DNA of 64,000 nucleotides from contig CAZDYQ010000003.1 of assembly GCA_964509685.1 (NCBI GenBank), positions 1-64,000 on the forward strand, in the 5' to 3' direction. The position numbers were made by a program, and so were the translations under genes. This document shows positions 19,039 through 29,041 of the stretch, piece after piece. How positions within the stretch are numbered: the first letter of the stretch is position 1; every line of letters starts with the position of its first letter. Under the pieces are notes generated by a model, which saw nothing but the letters and a program-made list of their open reading frames with translations, had not been told where the DNA came from and ran no database searches. Source of the DNA: JAMLIN01 sp964509685 (GTDB lineage Bacteria; Pseudomonadota; Gammaproteobacteria; Burkholderiales; Burkholderiaceae_E).

Positions 19039-21090
19039 ATGCGCGCCGACCTCTCGCTCCTGAACCCGCCCCAGCGCGAGGCGGTCCGCTACCTCGACGG
19101 GCCCTGCCTCGTGATCGCCGGCGCGGGCAGCGGCAAGACGCGGGTCATCACGCACAAGATCCAGCATCTCATCGCCGCAGGCATGGAGCCGCGCGCGATC
19201 GGCGCGATCACCTTCACCAACAAGGCGGCCGGCGAGATGGCCGAACGGCTCGAGCCGATGCTGCCGAAGCTGCGGCCGGACGACCGGCCCGTGGTGTGCA
19301 CCTTCCATTCGCTCGGCGTGCGGATGCTGCGGGCGGACGGCCACGCCCTGGGGCTCAAGCGCAACTTCTCGATCCTCGATGCCGACGATGCGGCCGGGAT
19401 CGTCCTGCAGCTGCTGGGGACCACCGACCGCAAGCTCGTGCGCCAGGCGATGGCGCGCATCTCGCTCTGGAAGAACGGCCTGGTGGATCCGGACGAGGCG
19501 GCCGCCAGTGCCGCCGACCCGGACGAGTACGCGATCGCGCGGGCCTACCGCGACTACGCCGCGACGCTGGAGGCCTACCAGGCGGTGGACTTCGACGACC
19601 TGATCCGCCTGCCGCTGCGCCTGCTCGACGAACACGAGGACGTGGCCCGGCGCTGGCGGGAGCGCCTGCGCTACCTCCTCGTGGACGAGTACCAGGACAC
19701 CAACGCCTGCCAGTACGAGCTCCTCAAGCGCCTCGTCGGGCCGCGCGCGGCGTTCACCGCCGTGGGCGACGACGACCAGTCCATCTACGGCTGGCGCGGG
19801 GCGACCCTGGAGAACCTGAACCGGCTCTCGGCCGATTTCCCCCACCTCAAGGTCATCAAGCTCGAGCAGAACTATCGCTCGAGCGCGACCATCCTCGCCG
19901 CCGCCAACCGCCTCATCGACCACAACCCCAAGCTCCACCCGAAGAAGCTGTGGTCCGAGCTGGGCGTCGGGGACCCGATCCACGTCGTGCCCTGCGACGA
20001 CGAGGAGGCCGAGGCCGAGACCGTCGTGATGCGCCTGCAGGCGATGAAGTTCGAGCGCCGGGCCGCGTTCTCCGACTTCGCCATCCTCTACCGGGGCAAC
20101 CACCAGGCGCGCGTGATCGAGCAGGCGCTGCGCAAGGAGAACATCCCCTACGCCCTGTCGGGCGGCCAGAGCTTCTTCGAGCGCGCCGAGATCCGCGACC
20201 TGATCGCCTACCTGCGCCTGCTCGCGAACGAGGACGACGATCCCGCGTTCATCCGCGCGATCACCACGCCACGCCGCGGCATCGGGAACGCGACCCTCGC
20301 CGCGCTCGGCAGCTATGCGGGCGAGCGCCGCGTCTCGATGTTCGAGGCGCTCTTCGAGACCGGCTTCGAGTCCCGCGTCGGCGCAAGACAGCTCGCCGAC
20401 CTGCGCGAGTTCGGCGCCTTCGTCAACCGGATGCAGGAGCGGGCGCCCAGGGAACCCGCGGGCGAGCTCTTCGACCATCTGCTCTCGGCCATCGGCTATC
20501 GCGACTACCTCTACGACAACAATGACGAGAAGGTCGCCGCCTCGCGCTGGCAGAACGTCTGCGACTTCGGCGACTGGCTGAAGAAGCGCGCCGAGAAGGA
20601 CGAGGCCGACCTCGTGGCGCTCTCGCAGACGATCGCACTGCTCACACAGCTCGACGGCCGCCGCGAGGATGGCGATGTCGTGCGCATGAGCACGATCCAC
20701 GCGGCGAAGGGGCTCGAGTATCCGCACGTCTTCCTGGTCGGCTGCGAGGAGGGCGTGATGCCGCACCATGGGGGCCTGTCCGCCGACGAGGTGGTGGCGG
20801 AAGCGGAGGCGGCGAGTGCCGGCGAGGCACCATCGGACGAGGTCCGGGCGCGTCGCATCGAGGAGGAACGGCGGCTCATGTACGTCGCCGTCACGCGCGC
20901 GCAGCGCAGCCTCACCCTCACCTGGTGCCGCACCCGCAAGCGCGGTCGCGACAAGCTGCTGCAGATGCCGTCGCGCTTCATCGCCGAGATGCGGCTGGAG
21001 GCCATGCCCCCGTCGCGCGCCACGGTGAGCGCCGAGGCGGCGCGCGGAAAGCTCGGCGCGCTGAAGGCGATGCTGGCCAACCGGGGCTGA
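19039..21090 (+). CDS. rep: ATP-dependent DNA helicase Rep (UvrD/Rep superfamily 1A)
   Basis: 683 residues. Walker A AGAGSGKTR, the VDEYQDTN Walker B, the QNYRSS motif and VAVTRAQ near the C-terminus are all present. Rep rather than UvrD or PcrA is suggested by LSGGQSFF, the ITTPRRGIGNATL segment, and MSTIHAAKGLEYPHVFLVGCEEGVMPH, which follow Rep of Escherichia coli closely, and by the length (Rep is 673 residues). It clears proteins ahead of forks and helps restart. ATG start; the 505 bp gap upstream holds a DnaA-box element. Confidence 0.92.
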   Translation: MRADLSLLNPPQREAVRYLDGPCLVIAGAGSGKTRVITHKIQHLIAAGMEPRAIGAITFTNKAAGEMAERLEPMLPKLRPDDRPVVCTFHSLGVRMLRADGHALGLKRNFSILDADDAAGIVLQLLGTTDRKLVRQAMARISLWKNGLVDPDEAAASAADPDEYAIARAYRDYAATLEAYQAVDFDDLIRLPLRLLDEHEDVARRWRERLRYLLVDEYQDTNACQYELLKRLVGPRAAFTAVGDDDQSIYGWRGATLENLNRLSADFPHLKVIKLEQNYRSSATILAAANRLIDHNPKLHPKKLWSELGVGDPIHVVPCDDEEAEAETVVMRLQAMKFERRAAFSDFAILYRGNHQARVIEQALRKENIPYALSGGQSFFERAEIRDLIAYLRLLANEDDDPAFIRAITTPRRGIGNATLAALGSYAGERRVSMFEALFETGFESRVGARQLADLREFGAFVNRMQERAPREPAGELFDHLLSAIGYRDYLYDNNDEKVAASRWQNVCDFGDWLKKRAEKDEADLVALSQTIALLTQLDGRREDGDVVRMSTIHAAKGLEYPHVFLVGCEEGVMPHHGGLSADEVVAEAEAASAGEAPSDEVRARRIEEERRLMYVAVTRAQRSLTLTWCRTRKRGRDKLLQMPSRFIAEMRLEAMPPSRATVSAEAARGKLGALKAMLANRG

Positions 21091-21278
21091 GGCGGGCCGC
21101 GCCCGACACCTCCCCGCCAGGGGGCGCAGCCGCGGGCCATCGCGAGGCGCTCGCCGAGGGTGAGCGAAGCGGCCGGGCTTTAGGCTAAGATCGGTCGTCT
21201 GGTGCCACTGCAAGGCCGTGGCGCGAGCCCCCGAATCGTGCGAGCGCCCGCCCGCGGCGCGCACCCTGGAGACCCTGG

Positions 21279-22064
21279 ATGACCCAACCCGTGCTGATCG
21301 TCGATCGTCCGTTCGACGGCTGCGCCGTGCTGACGCTCAACCGGCCCGAGGTGATGAACGCCCTGTCGGCCGAGCTGCGACGCGTCCTCGCCGAAACCGT
21401 CGCCGAACTCGAGGCCGATCCCGGCGTGCGCGTGCTGGTGCTCACCGGTGCCGGCCGCGCCTTCTGCGCGGGCCTCGACCTGAAGGAACTCGGCGCGGGC
21501 ACGGCCGGCTCGAGCGTGGGCACGCGCGATCCGCGGGTCGATCCGGTCGCCGCGCTCGGCGCGTTCTCCGGCCCGGTCATCGTCGCGGTCAATGGTCCCG
21601 CGATCACCGGCGGCTTCGAGCTCGCGCTCGCGGGCGACGTCGTCGTCGCCTCGACCGCAGCGCGCTTCGCCGACACCCATGCCCGGGTCGGGGTGATGCC
21701 CGGCTGGGGCCTGTCGCAGAAGCTCTCGCGCACGATCGGCATCTACCGCGCCAAGGAGCTTTCGCTGACCGGCAACTTCCTCGATGCGGAACGCGCCGAG
21801 CGGTGGGGACTGGTCAATCGCGTCGTCGAGCCCGAGGCGCTGATGCCGACCGCGCTCGGCCTCGCCTCCGACATGCTCTCGACGATCCCGGACATGCTCG
21901 TGCGCATGAAGCGCGTGATCGACGAAGGCTACGCCATGCCGTTCGGCGACGCGCTCGCGCACGAATCGCGCGTGGCCGGAGAGTATCGCGCCAGCGTGCG
22001 CCCCGAGGACATCGAGCGCCGCCGCCGCGCGATCATCGAGCGCGGCAAGTCGCAGCGCGGCTGA
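21279..22064 (+). CDS. Enoyl-CoA hydratase/isomerase (crotonase) family protein
   Basis: 261 residues. The crotonase fold is recognised by LNRPEVMNALS near the N-terminus, the first oxyanion-hole segment AFCAGLDLKEL (about residues 65-75) and the second, GPAITGGFELALAGD (about 107-121). One of the two usual catalytic glutamates is replaced near ADTHARVGVMPGWG, so hydratase activity is not certain. The gene is followed at 44 bp by an ABM-domain gene and then a lipoprotein gene, all plus strand. Confidence 0.9.
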   Translation: MTQPVLIVDRPFDGCAVLTLNRPEVMNALSAELRRVLAETVAELEADPGVRVLVLTGAGRAFCAGLDLKELGAGTAGSSVGTRDPRVDPVAALGAFSGPVIVAVNGPAITGGFELALAGDVVVASTAARFADTHARVGVMPGWGLSQKLSRTIGIYRAKELSLTGNFLDAERAERWGLVNRVVEPEALMPTALGLASDMLSTIPDMLVRMKRVIDEGYAMPFGDALAHESRVAGEYRASVRPEDIERRRRAIIERGKSQRG

Positions 22065-22108
22065 TCGTCGCGCCCGCCACCCTTTGCACATCAACCAGGA
22101 GACAGTCC

Positions 22109-22420
22109 ATGATTCAGGTCCTCGCCATCATCACCGCCAAGCCGGGCAAGCGTGACGAGGTGCTCGAGGCGTTCCGCGCCAACATGCCCGCGGTGCGCGC
22201 GGAAGCCGGCTGCATCGAGTACGCGCCCGCGGTGGATGTCGACGTGCTCGGCAAGTACCAGGCGATGCTCGGCCCGGACACCTTCGTGGTGCTCGAGAAA
22301 TGGGAAAGCGCCGATGCGCTGAAGGCCCATGCGCGCGCGCCGCACATGCAGGAGTACGCCGCGAAGACCCGCGACCTGATCGCGAACCGCGTGATCCACG
22401 TCCTGGAACCGGCTGCGTGA
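22109..22420 (+). CDS. Antibiotic biosynthesis monooxygenase (ABM) domain protein
   Basis: 103 residues from the ATG at 22109, with AGGAGA upstream. It is a single ferredoxin-like ABM domain: IITAKPGKRDEVLEAF at the start, then AEAGCIEYAP and the VLEKWESADALKAH strand. Members act as small monooxygenases, quinone-handling enzymes or haem-degrading proteins; which one applies here is not readable. The stop overlaps the GTG of the next gene (GTGA). Confidence 0.88.
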   Translation: MIQVLAIITAKPGKRDEVLEAFRANMPAVRAEAGCIEYAPAVDVDVLGKYQAMLGPDTFVVLEKWESADALKAHARAPHMQEYAAKTRDLIANRVIHVLEPAA

Positions 22421-22935
22421 GCGCACTGCGCGAGCGAACCGTCCCATGGCGCGCCGGCGTCCTGCTGGCGGGCGCGCTCGCGCTTGCCGCGTGCGGCGGG
22501 CCGGGGCCCGTGCGCATCGATGTGCCCACCACACCCGGCGCCCGCTTCGACTTCCAGGACATGCGGCCCGCGGAGCAGCGCAACGACCGAGGCCGCTACG
22601 ACCACAGCGGCGATCGCATCACCCTCGGCGAACGCGATCTCGAACCGCCGCCGGCGACGCTCTTCCGTGCCTGGTTCGCGCGCAAGCTGCCCCCGCAGTT
22701 CGCCGGGCGCAGCGTGGTGCTCGAGAGCTTCGTCGTCATGGTGCCGTCGGCGCTCGCGGAGCGCGCCACGCCGGTCGAGGTTCGCATCGCCGGCTCCGTG
22801 AGCGGCAAGCGCTTCGCCGCCGAGGCCCGCAACGACATCGGCAACACGACGCGCGCCGACATCAACGCCACCATCGTCGAGGCCCTGAACGCGGCGGTGC
22901 GCGAGGCCACCCTGCTCCTCGAACAGGGGCGCTGA
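22417..22935 (+). CDS. Lipoprotein of unknown function
   Basis: 172 residues from a GTG that overlaps the upstream stop by 4 bp. The signal sequence ends in a lipobox (LALAAC, lipidated cysteine at about residue 26). The mature part has no recognised motif; its second half (ATPVEVRIAGSVSGKRFAAEA, then an acidic and alanine-rich helix) looks like a compact alpha/beta domain. Translational coupling suggests shared expression with the ABM and crotonase genes, not necessarily a shared function. Confidence 0.75.
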   Translation: MSALRERTVPWRAGVLLAGALALAACGGPGPVRIDVPTTPGARFDFQDMRPAEQRNDRGRYDHSGDRITLGERDLEPPPATLFRAWFARKLPPQFAGRSVVLESFVVMVPSALAERATPVEVRIAGSVSGKRFAAEARNDIGNTTRADINATIVEALNAAVREATLLLEQGR

Positions 22936-23022
22936 GCCAGGCGGCGATCGCCGGCTTGCGCCGCCGGATCGTTCGCGCGCCTCGCGCTTGCGCCCGCCGG
23001 ATTCATCGCTAATATTCGCCCG

Positions 23023-23964
23023 ATGGTCACCAGAAAAGGCAAACCCTCACTGCGCGACGCGCGGCCCGACGAATCTCCCGCCTTGCGCGAGCTGGCGGTG
23101 CGTTCGCTCGAATGGTGGGGCTACGACGAGGCCAGGCTCGCCGCGTGGCAGCCGCCGGGCGACCTCGCCGAGCGAATCGTCGCCGAGTTCGGCGGCGAAC
23201 TGGCCGGATGGGCGGGGATGCGGCCGGGCGCCAGGAAGGGCGAGCTCGAGCTGCCCGCGCTGTATGTCGATCCCGGCCTGATGCGACGTGGCATCGGCAC
23301 GCTGCTGCTCTCGGAGGCGCGGCGTCGCGCCGTGCGCGCCGGCGCCCGCAAGCTCGTCGCCATCGGCGACCCGAATGCCGAGCCGTTCTTCCGCGAGACG
23401 GGCGGTCGCATCGCGGGGCGTGGCGCGGCGGCCGAGCTGCCGGGCGGCGAGGCTGCGCGCTTCGAGTATCCGCTTGCGCTCACCATTCGCCTCGCCGAGC
23501 GCAAGGATGCCGACGACATCAGCGAGCTCGTCGGCGGACTTGCGGTCGCCTTCCTGATCGATCCGGACGCGAGCGAGGACGTGCCGCTGCTGCGCTCCTT
23601 CACGCCCGAGGCGATCGTGCGCTACGTGACCGGCGAACAGTACCGCTACTTCGTCGCCGAGATCGGCGGGCGCATCGTCGGGGTCGCCGCGCTGCGCGAC
23701 GACAGCGACGTCTTCCATCTCTTCCACCTGTTCGTCGCGCCGGAGTGGCAGGGCCTCGGCATCGCTTCCCGCCTGTGGCGCGCCGTGCGCGATGCCGCGC
23801 TCGACGACGGCGAGGTGCCGCCGGACGGCGCGTTCACCGTCAATTCCGCGGTGCGCGCCGTGCCGGTCTACGAGCGCTTCGGCTTCAAGGCCACCGGACC
23901 ACGCGTCGAGAAGAACGGCATCGCCTTCGTGCCGATGCGGCTGCCCTTCAGCGCGGCACGCTGA
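23023..23964 (+). CDS. Tandem GNAT acetyltransferase
   Basis: 313 residues with two GNAT domains. The first (residues 1-145) carries RRGIGTLLLSEARRRA, the acetyl-CoA binding loop; the second (about 150-313) carries WQGLGIASRLWRAV. Double GNAT proteins usually keep one active domain. The substrate is unknown. Its last 17 bp overlap the end of the convergent AI-2E exporter gene. Confidence 0.85.
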   Translation: MVTRKGKPSLRDARPDESPALRELAVRSLEWWGYDEARLAAWQPPGDLAERIVAEFGGELAGWAGMRPGARKGELELPALYVDPGLMRRGIGTLLLSEARRRAVRAGARKLVAIGDPNAEPFFRETGGRIAGRGAAAELPGGEAARFEYPLALTIRLAERKDADDISELVGGLAVAFLIDPDASEDVPLLRSFTPEAIVRYVTGEQYRYFVAEIGGRIVGVAALRDDSDVFHLFHLFVAPEWQGLGIASRLWRAVRDAALDDGEVPPDGAFTVNSAVRAVPVYERFGFKATGPRVEKNGIAFVPMRLPFSAAR

Positions 23965-25207
23965 CGTCCGGGACGCCGGCGCCCGCGGTGCCGGCCTCGG
24001 AGCGGGCGTCCTCCAGGGGGCGGACATCGGGCTCCACGCTCGCCACGACCTCCGCGAGCGCGTCGCCGGCGGCCACGCCTTCGTCCAGCGTCTCCGGCGC
24101 CTCCGGTGGATCGGGCGCGAGCGGGGAATGACGCGCGGCCAGGAGGATCGCCAGCGGGCGCAGCGCGGGAAACTGGGCGGCGCAGATGCGGATGGCCATG
24201 AGCGAGGGCACCGCCACGAACACGCCGCCGAGTCCCCAGAGCCATGCCCAGCCGAGGACCCAGAGGAACACGACGACCGGGGCGACCGCCATCTGGCGAC
24301 CGAAGAGCAGCGGCTGCAGCACTTGCCCCTCGATCGTCGTGAAGACGAGGAAGACGAGCGGCGCCAGCACCATCATGCCGGGTGTGTCGAACTGCAGGAT
24401 GGACACCAGCCCGAGGATGCCGAGCATCGTCGCCGAGCCGACATAGGGGATGTAGTTGAGCAGGGCGGCCAGCGTGCCGAGCAGGATCGGGTTCGGCAGG
24501 CCGATGGCGAACGCCAGCAGGCCGGTCGCCGTGCCGAGGCCCACATTGAGCATCGTCGAGATGGCCACGAACCGGCTGATGTCCCGCCGGACCGCATCGC
24601 AGACGAGGACCACCCGTCTCTCGCCCTCGGGCGTGCGGGCCAGCGCGCAGAGCTTCGCGCGGAAGAACGGGCCGGAAGCGAGCAGGAAATAGAGGATCAG
24701 GATCGTCGCGCCCACGCCGACGATGGCGTCCTGGGTCGCGGTGAGGCCCGTGGACTGCGGGCGCTCGACGTACACCGTGCGCTCGCCACGTCGTGGCGGC
24801 GCCTCCGTCGCCTTCGAGACGGTTTCCGCCGCATCGCGCACCGCGTCGATCGGCTTGCGCAGGGTCGCGAGCTTGCGGCGCGCCTCCGGCAGCGTGCCCG
24901 GCAGAGTCGCCATCCACTGGCGGGCGGGTTCGTACACCTGAGTCGCGAGCCCGGACACCGCGCCGATCGCGCCGATCACGACCAGCGCCGCCGCGATCGC
25001 CCGCGGGATCCGCAGGCGGCGCAGGCCGCCGACGACCGGCTCGAGGATCAGCGCCAGGATGGTGCCGATGGCGATCGGCAGGAGCAACCCGCGGGCCACG
25101 TGCACGACCGCGAGCAGGGCGAGCAGGAAGAGGCCGAGCACCGACCATCGAACCAGTCGGTCGGGCAGCTTTGCCGTATTGTGGCCCGGGGGACTTTCAG
25201 GGATCAT
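23948..25207 (-). CDS. AI-2E/PerM-family membrane transporter
   Basis: 419 residues with about eight hydrophobic segments and the family's central GVGATILILYFLLASGPF and C-terminal LGWAWLWGLGGVFVAVPSL segments. The family includes AI-2 exporters and sodium/proton antiporters. The extended C-terminal tail is acidic and proline-rich, without membrane segments. The gene reads away from a sensor-kinase operon, and each side of the 134 bp gap carries a sigma-54-like promoter. Confidence 0.88.
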   Translation of the reverse strand: MIPESPPGHNTAKLPDRLVRWSVLGLFLLALLAVVHVARGLLLPIAIGTILALILEPVVGGLRRLRIPRAIAAALVVIGAIGAVSGLATQVYEPARQWMATLPGTLPEARRKLATLRKPIDAVRDAAETVSKATEAPPRRGERTVYVERPQSTGLTATQDAIVGVGATILILYFLLASGPFFRAKLCALARTPEGERRVVLVCDAVRRDISRFVAISTMLNVGLGTATGLLAFAIGLPNPILLGTLAALLNYIPYVGSATMLGILGLVSILQFDTPGMMVLAPLVFLVFTTIEGQVLQPLLFGRQMAVAPVVVFLWVLGWAWLWGLGGVFVAVPSLMAIRICAAQFPALRPLAILLAARHSPLAPDPPEAPETLDEGVAAGDALAEVVASVEPDVRPLEDARSEAGTAGAGVPDVSVPR

Positions 25208-25233
25208 GAGGCTCCTCGTTCCTGCATGCCCCT

Positions 25234-25249
25234 AGCAAACGAGGTGCCC
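25234..25249 (-). promoter_or_regulatory. Sigma-54-type -24/-12 promoter of the AI-2E gene
   Basis: On the minus strand the sequence reads GGGCACC-TCGT-TTGCT, 10 of 12 matches to TGGCACG-N4-TTGC(A/T), with the required 10 bp between GG and GC. A start near 25223 would leave a short leader of about 16 nt before the ATG at 25207. A 10 bp palindrome AAACCGGTTT (25257-25266) fills the space between this site and the divergent one. Confidence 0.6.
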
Positions 25250-25266
25250 GTCCCGGAAACCGGTTT

Positions 25267-25282
25267 GGGCACGGAGCTTGCA
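25267..25282 (+). promoter_or_regulatory. Sigma-54-type -24/-12 promoter of the sensor operon
   Basis: GGGCACG-GAGC-TTGCA matches 11 of 12 consensus positions, with correct GG-N10-GC spacing. A start near 25293 would precede the ATG candidates at 25342 and 25357. It is back to back with the site at 25234-25249. Confidence 0.7.
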
Positions 25283-25341
25283 TCCGTCAATCCCGGCAGG
25301 GGAGCGCCAACCCGTCGGGGTCGAAATCTCCCGTCACCTCG

Positions 25342-26508
25342 ATGGCAGCAGGAAACATGGCGAGAACGACTGAATCGATGAACGAGCGACTCGGACCGGA
25401 TGTCAGGACCCAGGGCCTGGTGATCCGGCTGCAGCGGGCGATGGCGCACGAACTGCGCACGCCCCTGCACTCGATGTCCGGATGGCTCCATGTCCTGGAG
25501 TCGCGACTCCCTCCCGACGATCCGATGGCGGCCCGCGCGCTGGCGGGCATTCGCCGGGCAATCGACCAGCAGGTCGAGCTGGCCGACGTGCTGACCGCGA
25601 CCGCGAGGAGCCTTGGCGGCGAAAGCCTGCCGCGCATCGGCCCGGTGGATCGGCTCGCCGCCTGGCACGAGGCGGTCGAGGCCAGCCGTCACTGGGGTCC
25701 GGAGACCGGCCGCGAGCTGGTCACGGTCGGCAGCGCCGGCGCGCCGGTCGAGGGCGACGCCGAAGCGCTCGCCCGCGCCTTCGGTTCGCTGCTCGATGCC
25801 CTCGCCGCGATGCTGCCTTCGCCGCGCCGCGTGACCGTGCGCTTCTCCGGCGCGGGCGCCTCGCTCGTGTTGTCGATCGATGCCGGGACGGAACTCGGCG
25901 ACCCGCTCGCGCTCGATGCGGACAAGAGCGAACTTCCACCCCGCGAGTTCATCGGCCGGTTCCGCGCCCGCCAGGTGCTTGCCGAGCATGGGGTCGCGCT
26001 GCTGCCGTCGGCTGCCGAGCGCAGCCTGCCGCCCGGCGCCAGCCGACAGCTCGCGGCAGCCCGCGAGGATCTCGACGAAGCCATCGACCGTGGCGAGATC
26101 GGCGAGCGCGCCCCCGGCGAGCGTCGCCACGTGCTCGTCGTGGACGACCAGCCCGAGCTGCGCGAGGTGCTGAGCGCACTCATCGAGCAGCGGGGCGACC
26201 GGGCGACGACCGCGGCCTCGGCCGCGGATGCCATCGCCCGCATCGAGGCGAGCGACGACTTCGACATCGCCATCCTCGACATCGCCATGCCGGGCGAGGA
26301 CGGCATCAGCCTCATCGGGCGCATCCGCGCACGCGAGCAGGATCGCCACCTGCCCGCCATCGCGCTCACGGCACATGCGAGCGCGACCCTGCGTCGCCAG
26401 GCCCTGTCGGCGGGCTTCGACGTGTTCCTCGCCAAGCCCGTCGATCCCGTACTCCTGTTCGAGACCATCGATCGCCTTGCCGCCGTCGAAGACCGTGACA
26501 ACGCCTGA
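25342..26508 (+). CDS. Histidine-kinase-like protein with decayed ATPase domain fused to a receiver
   Basis: 388 residues (383 if it starts at the ATG at 25357, which has the better ribosome binding site, AGGA). Residues 30-95 are a dimerisation/phosphoacceptor domain with an intact H-box (AHELRTPL, His36). Residues about 135-180 align with the ATPase domain of the CHASE kinase at 39452, but the N-box asparagine and the D-x-G motif are lost (LLDALAAM, IDAGTEL) and no later G-box follows. Residues 262-380 are a complete receiver with Asp313 and Lys365. It may pass phosphate rather than make it. It is followed by two response-regulator genes. Confidence 0.8.
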   Translation: MAAGNMARTTESMNERLGPDVRTQGLVIRLQRAMAHELRTPLHSMSGWLHVLESRLPPDDPMAARALAGIRRAIDQQVELADVLTATARSLGGESLPRIGPVDRLAAWHEAVEASRHWGPETGRELVTVGSAGAPVEGDAEALARAFGSLLDALAAMLPSPRRVTVRFSGAGASLVLSIDAGTELGDPLALDADKSELPPREFIGRFRARQVLAEHGVALLPSAAERSLPPGASRQLAAAREDLDEAIDRGEIGERAPGERRHVLVVDDQPELREVLSALIEQRGDRATTAASAADAIARIEASDDFDIAILDIAMPGEDGISLIGRIRAREQDRHLPAIALTAHASATLRRQALSAGFDVFLAKPVDPVLLFETIDRLAAVEDRDNA

Positions 26509-26893
26509 GCCCGGGGTTCCCCCGACGTCTTCCGCCCGGTTCGAACCCACCGCGCCCGGAGGGCGGGCCCGCATCCTGGTCGTCGATGACGACCGCGATG
26601 CCCGCGAGTCGCTCGGCCTGCTGCTCGAGCTCGATGGCCACGAGGTGGCCTACGCCGGCGACGGCGCCGAGGCCATCCGGCGCGAGGAGGAGTTCGTTCC
26701 CGCGCTGGTGCTCCTCGACCTCGGCCTCCCCGACATCCACGGCGCGGACGTCGCGCGCCGGATGCGCGAGCGCGGCACCCATGCCCGCATCGTGGCATTG
26801 AGCGGCTCGCCCGGCGGCAGCGACGCCGGTCCCTTCGATGCGAGGGTGACCAAGCCGGCCCGGGTCGAAGACCTCACCGCATTCCTTCCCTGA
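26495..26893 (+). CDS. Stand-alone receiver-domain response regulator
   Basis: 132 residues from a GTG at 26495 that overlaps the end of the preceding gene by 14 bp. The receiver keeps the acidic pair (VVDDD), the phosphoacceptor aspartate at about residue 75 (LLDLGLPD) and the lysine in VTKPA. There is no output domain, so it works as a phosphate relay or by protein binding. The GTG start is inferred, since the N-terminal 25 residues are not conserved. It sits 8 bp before the NtrC-type gene. Confidence 0.8.
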   Translation: MTTPEPGVPPTSSARFEPTAPGGRARILVVDDDRDARESLGLLLELDGHEVAYAGDGAEAIRREEEFVPALVLLDLGLPDIHGADVARRMRERGTHARIVALSGSPGGSDAGPFDARVTKPARVEDLTAFLP

Positions 26894-26901
26894 TCGAGTC
26901 C

Positions 26902-28389
<1,488 letters not shown>

Positions 28390-28408
28390 CACCGCCGCGC
28401 GTGACCTT

Positions 28409-28442
28409 CCGGAACGCAGGGCATGCGATGCCCGGCTTCCGG
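28409..28442 (+). terminator. Imperfect hairpin after the NtrC-type gene
   Basis: CCGGAA (28409-28414) pairs with TTCCGG (28437-28442), enclosing GGGCAT-gcg-ATGCCC (28419-28433). There is no T-run, so it may be a weak or factor-assisted terminator, or an activator-binding site. Confidence 0.3.
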
Positions 28443-28482
28443 TACGCCGCACGGCCCGGGCCGGGTCGCCAGGGGCGTATGC

Positions 28483-28512
28483 TGCGCAAGGGATTCCCGG
28501 CCGCCTTGCGCA
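28483..28512 (+). promoter_or_regulatory. Inverted repeat upstream of a sigma-54 promoter, probable activator site
   Basis: TGCGCAAGG (28483-28491) and CCTTGCGCA (28504-28512) are perfect 9 bp arms around 12 bp. The right arm is part of a 10 bp palindrome, CTTGCGCAAG (28505-28514). The site ends about 30 bp before the -24 element. A related pair, GGCGCAA and TTGCGCC (31502-31527), stands upstream of the rpoN promoter. Enhancer-binding proteins use paired dyads of this kind; the link to the NtrC-type protein next door is inferred. Confidence 0.45.
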
Positions 28513-28541
28513 AGACCGGTGCAGGACGGCCCGGAGTCCCA

Positions 28542-28557
28542 AGGCACGCAAATTGCC
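28542..28557 (+). promoter_or_regulatory. Sigma-54-type -24/-12 promoter before the 28594 operon
   Basis: AGGCACG-CAAA-TTGCC matches 10 of 12 consensus positions, with GG at 28543-28544 and GC at 28555-28556. A start near 28568 gives a leader of about 26 nt before the ATG at 28594. A dyad lies just upstream. Confidence 0.7.
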
Positions 28558-28593
28558 TACGGAATCCCAGACCAACTACTTGCCGGGTGCACC

Positions 28594-29034
28594 ATGTCCG
28601 AGAACCTCGTTCCATCGCCGCAGGCGCTTGCCGTCCTGCGTTGCCGCGAAGCGGACGTGCCCGCGCTCGTCAACGAGGCGGCCGCCCGCTGGGTACTGCG
28701 TCATGTCGCGTTCAACAGTGGCTTTGAACTGCGACCCACGGCCGATGGCCAGTGGTCGCGATCCCGGGCGACGGCGGAGTCCCCGGGCTTCGAGCTGAGC
28801 CTCGACATGCGCGACTGTCGCTTCATGCTGCAATCCCGCCCGGACCAGCGCAGGATCCGCCTCCAGGTCCTGCTCGGACCGGGCGCTCGCCATCTCCGGC
28901 GCAACCTGCCCCGCCTCGTCGACGACTTTGCCGCGGCCTGCATGGCCGACATCGAGTCGATCGACCTCGCGGTCGGCAAGCCTCTCCCCGTGCGCGGCCT
29001 GCCCGCGGCCGAGCCACTCGTGCTCCCGGCCTGA
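28594..29034 (+). CDS. Conserved protein of unknown function in sigma-54 operon
   Basis: 146 residues from the ATG at 28594. Not recognised. It has no signal peptide or membrane segment. The sequence is arginine-rich, with a central beta-rich part (SLDMRDCRFMLQSRPDQRR) and a C-terminal helix ending PLPVRGLPAAEPLV. It is the first gene behind a sigma-54-like promoter and is followed 7 bp later by the zinc-ribbon gene, so the two are probably co-expressed. Confidence 0.65.
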   Translation: MSENLVPSPQALAVLRCREADVPALVNEAAARWVLRHVAFNSGFELRPTADGQWSRSRATAESPGFELSLDMRDCRFMLQSRPDQRRIRLQVLLGPGARHLRRNLPRLVDDFAAACMADIESIDLAVGKPLPVRGLPAAEPLVLPA

Positions 29035-29041
29035 GCGCGGC

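Noticed and set aside
18894..20525. A plus-strand frame that starts right after the DnaA-box element and overlaps rep
   Set aside because: It is a different frame from rep, with low-complexity Arg/Pro/Ala translation.
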